From contig CM037871.1 of the NCBI GenBank assembly GCA_021292105.1, positions 14,424,196-14,488,195 of the forward strand: a stretch of 64,000 nt of DNA. The letters run 5' to 3'. Origin of the DNA: Anadara kagoshimensis (Eukaryota; Mollusca; Bivalvia; Arcoida; Arcidae). The position numbers were made by a program, and so were the translations under genes. Below the pieces are notes generated by a model. The model saw nothing but the letters and a program-made list of their open reading frames with translations, was not told the origin of the DNA and did not search any database. Position 1 is the stretch's first letter. Each line of letters starts with the position of its first letter. Positions 57,791 through 64,000 of this stretch are shown here, one piece after another.

Positions 57791-57864
57791 TTTTAACGTG
57801 TAGGATTTTGATTTAAACATTTATTGGTACGTTTGTTCTTGAGAATAATTAAACTTGCCTCTGT

Positions 57865-58815
57865 AATTTCTTATTGTTGTCATTTTAAATATTTTACTTT
57901 ATGAACGTTAACAAATTAAGAATTTATTTGATTTAAAAAAAATGCATTTACTTAAAGTTTTCAAGAACAATGTTATTTTGTAAAATTAATACCGATGTTT
58001 ATTTTCTTCAAGTTATATTATGTGCAATAGATAACACATCTATGGTATTCTAAAATGTGTAATTATTGTCATTTTCAATATTTTACTTGATGGATGTAAA
58101 AAAAATAATATTTTATTTTATTTTTTTTTTAAAAACATAAAAATTACTTAAAAGTTTTCAAATGCAATGTTATTTTGTTGTTGAATTAATTTCGACTTTT
58201 AAATTCTCCTAGTAATATTATGTGCAAGAGATTACACATCTATGGCATTCTAAAATTTGTTATTGTTGTCATTATAAATATTTACCTTTATGGATGTGAA
58301 AAAAAAAATTATTTTTTTTTAAATGATTACATTTACTTAATGTTTTAAAATACAATGTTATTTGGTTGTATAATTAATTTCGATGTTAATTTTCTTCTAG
58401 TATGATTATGTGCAAGAGATTACACATCTATGGCATTCTAAAATTTGTTATTGTTGTCATTATAAATATTAAACTTTATGGATGTGAAAAAAAAATTTTT
58501 TTTTTTTTAAATGATTACATTTACTTAAAGTTTTCAATTTCAATGAAATAAGGTTGTATAATTAATTTCCATGTTTATTTTCTTCTAGTATGATTATGTG
58601 CAAGAGATTACACATCTATGGCATTCTAAAATTTGTAATGTCAGCTTTACTATTTTACTTTATGGACGTGAAAAAATTAAGAATTTATCTGTTTTAAATA
58701 ATTACATTTACTAAAAGTTTTTAAGTACAATGTTATTTGGTTGTATAATTAATTTCGATGTTTATTTTCTTCTAGTTTGGTTATCTGCAATAAATTAAAT
58801 ATCTGTGACATTCTA
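57865..58815. repeat. about 188-bp AT-rich tandem array, five units
   Basis: TCTATGG(T/C)ATTCTAAAAT recurs at 58039, 58239, 58427 and 58615, with a weaker match at 58802. Other shared blocks are ATTGTTGTCATT and TTATGTGCAAGAGATTACAC. Confidence 0.88.
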
Positions 58816-59005
58816 ATTATAAGGTTTCTAATAGCATGTCAGTTTATTCCGAAGGCTCTTCATCAAATACTTTACTCAATGAACCGACTAAGCTTATTAA
58901 TTTGACAAAAAAGCAAACACGCATTATTCTTTACAAGTTCGCTTAAGTAATATTTAAGAATAAGAACTTTGCAGTGTTAAAAACTAAAGTTTTTAATAAA
59001 AAAAA

Positions 59006-59090
59006 TTCAAACAACCATATATCTTTATATTTTAAATTTAAATTTAATTCAAACAACCATATATCTTTATATTTTAAATTTATATTTAAT
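59006..59090. repeat. 42-bp direct duplication
   Basis: TTCAAACAACCATATATC at 59006 and 59048. The open frames on both strands here come from it. Confidence 0.9.
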
Positions 59091-59245
59091 TTTTTAGTTG
59101 TCTTATTTATAGTTACTGTAAGACATGTCGAAAGTTTAACACTTGGCTTGCTAGGAAGCTGCAAGGAATCGGAACAGCTAACGATGATTCAAGATGAGCT
59201 GCCGATTTGGCACTAGTCATTTACTTAACTGTAAAACTTTTGACT

Positions 59246-59520
59246 GCAATGTCAAACCAAAGATACCGTTATGTAATGGACTTTGTAAATATTGTTATAG
59301 GTCTGTTTTAGAAATTGAAAATCAATTTTTATTTGAATGTGACTTTTATAGTCATTTCAGGTTTATATTTTTAAAGAAGCCATTTTTATCTTTGAAGATA
59401 ATTTTTTATATTTTAATGACTATGATAAGTTGATTTTTTTAATGAATGAACCTTAATGTAATATTGTATAACATCTAGTCTTAACAATTTAATAAATTTA
59501 TTCTCGCTTTTTAAGAAATG
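59246..59520 (+). pseudogene. LINE ORF2 C-terminal relic
   Basis: The segment PLCNGLCKYCYRSVLEIENQ and FLFECDFYSHFR (about 59269-59364) fits the C..C...E.E.HFL..C..Y pattern near the C-terminus of LINE ORF2 proteins. It is AT-drifted and followed by an AT-rich 3' region with no clear tail. It abuts an FB1 end. Confidence 0.6.
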
Positions 59521-59544
59521 CATTTATTTCTCATTAGCCATGTA

Positions 59545-59739
59545 CAGTGTAACCTGCCTTAAAGGCCACTTTTAAATAAAAGCCATCTCTATATAAAGGT
59601 CGTCTGCTTATATAGGCCAGTAGAATTGTACCCCAATTGTGTTTTATTCATATTATTGAACCTGTATATAAAGGCCACCTGCCTAGAAAGGCCGATTTTA
59701 CTGGTTCCCTTGGGTGGCCTTTATAGACAGGTTTGCCTG
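59545..59739. mobile_element. FB2 foldback MITE
   Basis: Ends CAGTGTAACCTGCCTTAAAGG and CCTTTATAGACAGGTTTGCCTG, flanked by TA (59543-59544 and 59740-59741). Length 195 bp. Confidence 0.85.
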
Positions 59740-60335
59740 TATTTTATTTCATTAATTTGTATTAGATAGTTTCATTCTGATGTATATTGACATGTGGCTC
59801 AAAAATAATCTATTTTATTTGTAGTTTTAGGCCTTTACTGTATTTCAACAACATTCGCAACAACAATATAAACTCATATGTCAGTTATTGCTGCACCTAA
59901 AATAACATAAGAGAGTGATACTTACTGCGTAATAACGATTAGTTGTTTCTGTCTACTTAGATGACACGCTGATCTTTTGATTGATTTTTCAGACTAGTTT
60001 ATCTGAAAATAGAAAAAAAATATGTTTACACATTTTGTGAACTGTGATTAATAAGTAATGGGTATCATCCAAGTGTAGTGTCATCAGTACAATGTCATCA
60101 ATTCAATCTCCATTTAGAAGTGATAATATTCTTCCGCTATAGTCTAGTTTGGTAAAAAACATTAATGTCCATGGCAAAATTTTTTCACTTGTTTCGAGAG
60201 AGTAAATTCAAGGATAGTGGAGAAAACAGAAGTAAGTGGAAAAAACAACTGACCTTTGGCGAGCAAAATGATAAAGTCTTAAACACTATTACAATTATTC
60301 ACGTGGGATTCTAACTAAGGCGATAAGAGTAGTGG

Positions 60336-60714
60336 ACGCCAATTTAATAAATAATCGAGAAACTATGTTTCCCGTGCTAGAAATATGGTTTCTCGCCAGA
60401 AATACATAAACCCGAACGAGATTTACTTTGTTAAGTTAGGTGAGAATCAAATCGCGATCGGGAAACTAGGTTTTCTAGCGTGAAACTATGTTTTTCGTCG
60501 AGAAACTATGTTTGCCATTTTATTGAGTGAAACCCGATCGTGCCACTTAATATATTGTCTGTAAAAGCATAGTTTCTCGTTGAGTCAGATTTTCTTGGCA
60601 TGACAATTGCACAAATACGAGACACTGGGTTTCTTGTTCGTGTTACCGCGCGTGTTTCCCGGTAAACGGAAAACTAGGTTTACATAGTTTCTCGAATATT
60701 TGTTAAATTAGCGA
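60336..60714. mobile_element. FB4 foldback element
   Basis: ACGCCAATTTAATAAATAATC to GTTAAATTAGCGAGC with the same GAAACTATGTTT motifs and block order as the 42,795 copy. The frame 60720-60971 starts just outside and shows no recognisable domain. Confidence 0.72.
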
Positions 60715-61190
60715 GCCATATGAGCGACGCCACTATCCGTAAGCGAATCCTTTGTAATATCATTCGATCAGCAATCCCCTCTGCTTTGTTTTATAGTTCT
60801 TTTTTCTTTAGTTTTAGTAGCATATTATTACAAATGTGCAAATTATGCTTGAGAAATCCGGCAAACATTGCCCGTGAACTTTGCCGCAACGTTGTATCAC
60901 CACACATTCTGTATCATATTTGTTCGATAAAACCTATATTTTCCATATCAGATAGAAAAAACCTAGTCTAATGTAAGATAAATTACATTATTAATAAAAC
61001 ACATTAATATAAAATTGAGTAACATATGGTACATAAAAGCATGTGTCAAAATGTTATAAAAACAATTTTAATCACGGACAAATCGTGAATTAAACACTGG
61101 CGTAATTCAAACATTTATATTCTGAAGGAAAAAAGGGGGCAATAGAGATTTTCAGTGGTAGAGTAGAGAGCAGTGGAATGTTATGCATTC
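60715..61190. other. unassigned short open frame region
   Basis: The plus frame 60720-60971 (83 residues) has a hydrophobic stretch and three CxxC-like cysteines but no known domain. It begins at the edge of FB4, so it is most likely chance. Confidence 0.35.
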
Positions 61191-61206
61191 TTTCACTTAT
61201 TACATC

Positions 61207-61524
61207 ACAACTGCGGTAGCTCAGTTGGTAGAGTGCTCGCTCCGTAAGTGGGAGGTCGTGGGTTCGAACCCCGGCCGGGTCTGGCCCAAGACTTGAAAGC
61301 GCTCGGCATTACGAAATCAAAGTCACGGTTCTTTCGGATGGGAACTTAAAATAAACGAGGTCCCGTGTCACGGTGGGCTTGGCACGCTAAAGAACCCTGC
61401 TGTATATTGCCATAAGCGCAACGCACAGGCAAAATTTCTGCACTTTCGCCTATAGCTGGCGACGTCTCGATATAAGTGAAATATTCCTGACTGGGACGTT
61501 AAACACCATTACTCACTTACTCAC
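61207..61524 (+). mobile_element. SINE-B, most complete copy (tRNA-Thr-like head)
   Basis: The head CTGCGGTAGCTCAGTTGG (A box) with GGGTTCGAACCCC (B box) is tRNA-like. It is followed by a body shared with four other copies and the tail GACGTTAAACACCATTACTCAC. A 14-bp duplication (13 of 14 matching, TCACTTATTACATC) is at 61193-61206 and 61525-61538. The loop reads CCGTAA, Thr(CGU)-like, but with C at position 33. Confidence 0.9.
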
Positions 61525-61544
61525 TCACTTATAACATCGATGCG

Positions 61545-62040
61545 GTCAGTTGAGGGATGGTTAGGTTATATTGTTTTACGGTCCAGAGTCAAAATCCTAT
61601 CTTAATTGCATCGAGACGGTTATGTTTTAGATATAGGAGGATACCGGAGCGACAGGAGAAAAACCATCGTCTTTCAGCAAGCGAGAGATATGATTATTCA
61701 TAAGGGCGCACTTAAGATATTTAAGTAACCGAAACCCTCATCTGTTGCTTGATTTTTTCGTGATATAAAAACCAGTATTATTATAGACTGATTATTATAG
61801 ACTGATTACGAATGAAATACTAGTGAAAGTATATGTATGATAATTATGTTCAGAACAAAAAAAAAACTTCACATTAATACTATCGGTTTTCAGTGGTATA
61901 GTCCGTCCACGACCTGATGTCAGTGTGGTTTAAATATCGCATATAGGTGTTAGAACCATACCTGCTCACGCTTTATGTGTTAAGATACTCTTATGTTTGA
62001 ATGGACTCGCTGTATACTTTGCCATGAGATCATGGACGAC
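61545..62040. other. no gene seen
   Basis: Unique-looking sequence with a short GATTATTATAGACT duplication at about 61788. No open frame. Confidence 0.5.
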
Positions 62041-62072
62041 CTATAGTTTTGATTGTTAATAACTATTGCATG

Positions 62073-62310
62073 TATAGGCAAACCACATTGATCTGTCCGC
62101 TTGACCTTTCATTAGGAATATTCATATGGAAGAGTCCGTCCTATACATAGCTAGTGTTAAGATTCACAGTCAATGCATATACAGTCTATGGTTAGTGTTC
62201 ACATCCTATAGACGAAATATACACGCGTGATCCCTATTCTTAAAAATTACTTGTCCATAATGATATATAAATCATAGGTCAAGCGGACAGGTCAATGTTG
62301 TTTGCCTACT
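62073..62310. mobile_element. FB5 foldback MITE
   Basis: TATAGGCAAACCACATTGATC and GACAGGTCAATGTTGTTTGCC ends; the interior shares GTTAAGATTCA and TAGACGAAATA with the 31,465 copy. Length 238 bp. Confidence 0.78.
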
Positions 62311-62326
62311 TAGACTTCAGTGAAGT

Positions 62327-62940
62327 ACTGACGAAGGTTTAACACTCAGCTAAGAAAAAAGTCAATTTTCGGCTTCTGAGTGACCAACATATGGATAACT
62401 AGCCCCCAAAAAGCTACCAGATATAAAAATCAGTTGCCAAAACTTTTCCGAGATATAGCGACCGAAATGAGCTGCCTTTTCGGAACCAATTCCAGCGTAC
62501 CCCTCGTCAAGGTCGACAATCTATCCAACACATTTTGCTGGATTGTGTTGACTTTGCACCTACAATGGATACTTTTCATTCAGCATTATCAATGCAAGAT
62601 CGTTAAAGCAATGTCAGTAGACATAAAATTTTAAACTTCCATCGACAAAATTAATTTGCTCAATAACATTTATAATTGGTTTATCATATATTATCCATTT
62701 TTTCTAAATTTATAAATGGTCTGTGATATAACTGATTTTTTAATCAGTTTAGAAATAGTTTTATATAGAACTTTTATTGTAATTTTTAGTTTTACATTAT
62801 AATAGTTTATTTAATTGATCTTATTGAATATTTTAGTTTTTCTAGCTGCGAATAGCTGTAATAATGCTGATGTAGCTTTAAACAATAATTCACTCACTCC
62901 TTAGCTTAAGGTTAAATTTTCGACAGGTCTGTACTGTGCT
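62327..62940. mobile_element. FB1 copy split by LINE end
   Basis: Left half from AAGTACTGACGAAGGTTTAAC to GGAACCAATTC (62495); right half from TTAGCTTAAGGTTAAATTTTC to AGGTCTGTACTG (62902-62937). The frame 62380-62634 crosses the join and is not a gene. Confidence 0.75.
62497..62901 (+). pseudogene. LINE ORF2 C-terminus plus 3' UTR (SINE-A partner type)
   Basis: The segment QHILLDCVDFAPTMDTF (about 62538-62588) matches the HIL..C motif near the end of I/Nimb/jockey-type LINE ORF2. A decayed SMQD and VSRHKILNF follow, then an AT-rich 3' UTR ending GCGAATAGCTG...GATGTAGCTTTAAACAA. That tail is shared with SINE-A. The copy is 5' truncated, has internal stops and is nested in an FB1 copy whose two halves lie on either side. 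Confidence 0.75.
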
Positions 62941-62944
62941 GTAT

Positions 62945-63640
62945 TTTGAAACCGAATCATTTATCCGATCCAGCCAAATAATTTAGCATGTGCATATCAA
63001 AGACATGTGTCGGGAATATTATCATAGTTGCGTTTTGATCATGCGTTTTGAGTATGGTGATTTATTTATTTATTATTAAATAATGATTAATTAAGTAAAT
63101 ACTTTTATATATTTACATTAATAGCAGTGTTTCTATATAACAAATAACAGAGACAAGTACGGGTAATTAATCAAACACACCTTTTTATTTAAATATGATA
63201 CACACCAGATGCCGCCAGCATGATGAGTTGCTCAGCGTTGTCGTATATAATAGATTATTATATAGATGGTATTTGTACTGCTCTAAATCTGTTGGTTTAA
63301 CTTGCAAAATAGATCACTTTATACATATTGGTGTGGAGTTAAAACAATATTTATTGTCAGAAATAAACTATTGTTTAAATTTGCTTTTAGCTAAAATCTT
63401 AACTTCCTCAAAAACTAAATTCTCATCTCAAAAACGCATTCCTTAACAAGGATTATATTCGATTTTAATTTAGGTAAGATACTACTGCTTCATATTTAGA
63501 CTTATTCCCGAATTATGACGCCCACGAAAGGCTACAGTTGACACTTTATGACAGACTTGATGACTTCAGTTTTTCTATTGTCAACTTTTCTTTTCTACGC
63601 AGGGATATCTGCTTCTGCTGTTTATGGTGTATTTGTTTCC
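62945..63640. other. no convincing gene
   Basis: The frame 63195-63446 (83 residues) has no recognised domain; AT-rich surroundings. Confidence 0.4.
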
Positions 63641-63654
63641 CAGTTAACACACTA

Positions 63655-64000
63655 TGGTAAAGCTTGTTCCCACTACGGGGACTTTGTACAATGAAGTAGG
63701 CTGCTTGCAAATAAATTGTTGATTCAGGTATATTGCAAGCCTAGGCTTATCAAGGCTCTCAAACAGTTTTATGGCCGTCATCACATTATGATTAGTTTGA
63801 TGTCTCTGTGTCCAGGATTTCCCTGGGTATATTGGACGTCCCATAGTTCCATGTTCCTTTCACACAATTTTGATTACACACGTGGCGGATGTAGCTAGCT
63901 AAACAGGAGGTGCTTACCCTTCCGGAGCACCCGGCCTCAATTTCCTGGTTGAACTTCACGTGTCTTACCTAACTTATCATTTGTATAGTTTTACTTTGCT
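63655..64000 (+). mobile_element. R1 copy, runs off the window end
   Basis: Same segment as 14603-14985 with a stop (TGA at about 63691) and a small deletion after CGTCATCAC. It continues through the CACGTGGCGGATGTAGCTAGC block to the last base, so its 3' end is outside the window. Confidence 0.85.

Noticed and set aside
61211..61285. Intact-looking tRNA gene (A and B boxes)
   Set aside because: It is the head of SINE-B: the same body and tail follow, a 14-bp duplication surrounds the whole unit, and position 33 of the loop is C.

Overview
The window is animal nuclear DNA: AT-rich, gene-poor and packed with transposable elements. It carries tRNA-derived SINEs with target-site duplications, LINE 3' ends, foldback MITEs, an LTR retrotransposon and several minisatellites. 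The SINE, MITE and GAGGCCCA-type repeat sequences look like those of bivalve molluscs, so a bivalve is my best guess (inference from remembered repeat families; no search was run). No bacterial-style operons, rRNA or CRISPR are present. Labels used below are mine: FB1 to FB6 for foldback families, R1 and R2 for dispersed repeats, SINE-A and SINE-B.

Host gene content. Only one convincing host gene was found: an intronless class A (rhodopsin-like) GPCR of 405 residues on the minus strand (7175-8392). Most other short open frames lie in repeats or are shadows.

Layout. 1-7 kb: scattered R1, R2, FB1, FB3 and FB6 copies, one SINE-A and one SINE-B. 7-9 kb: the GPCR. 10-14.2 kb: a 3,965-bp terminal-inverted-repeat DNA transposon, flanked by GTT, inserted in an older foldback MITE. 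It holds broken remains of an XPG/FEN-like nuclease and a minisatellite grown out of that gene. 14.5-23.5 kb: R1, FB1-derived tandem repeats, a GAGGCCCA element with a 134-bp array, a LINE end, and a 61-bp array. 26.07-31.38 kb: a young-looking Ty3/gypsy-type LTR retrotransposon on the minus strand. It has 1.08-kb LTRs, a tRNA-Lys(CUU) primer site, a PNMA-like gag, a protease frame entered through a U UUA AAC slippery site with a hairpin, and an in-frame loss of reverse transcriptase, RNase H and most of integrase. 33.6-34.8 kb: degenerate 80-bp satellite. 37.2-38.3 kb: 49-bp array at the tail of an R1 copy. 39.5-46 kb: a duplicated segment, FB4 and SINE-A. 48.3-48.8 kb: 55-bp array made from an FB1 end. 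51-56 kb: local duplications around a 1.8-kb element with a trimeric 165-bp higher-order array. 57-64 kb: SINE-B, a 188-bp array, FB2, FB4, FB5, two LINE ends and a final R1 copy.

How the parts interact. The main theme is nesting and tandem growth. FB1 copies have been hit repeatedly by other elements, and at least four separate minisatellites (51-53, 49, 55 and 61 bp) can be traced to pieces of transposable elements. One LINE 3' end (about 62.85 kb) shares its tail with SINE-A, so the window seems to show both members of a LINE-SINE pair.
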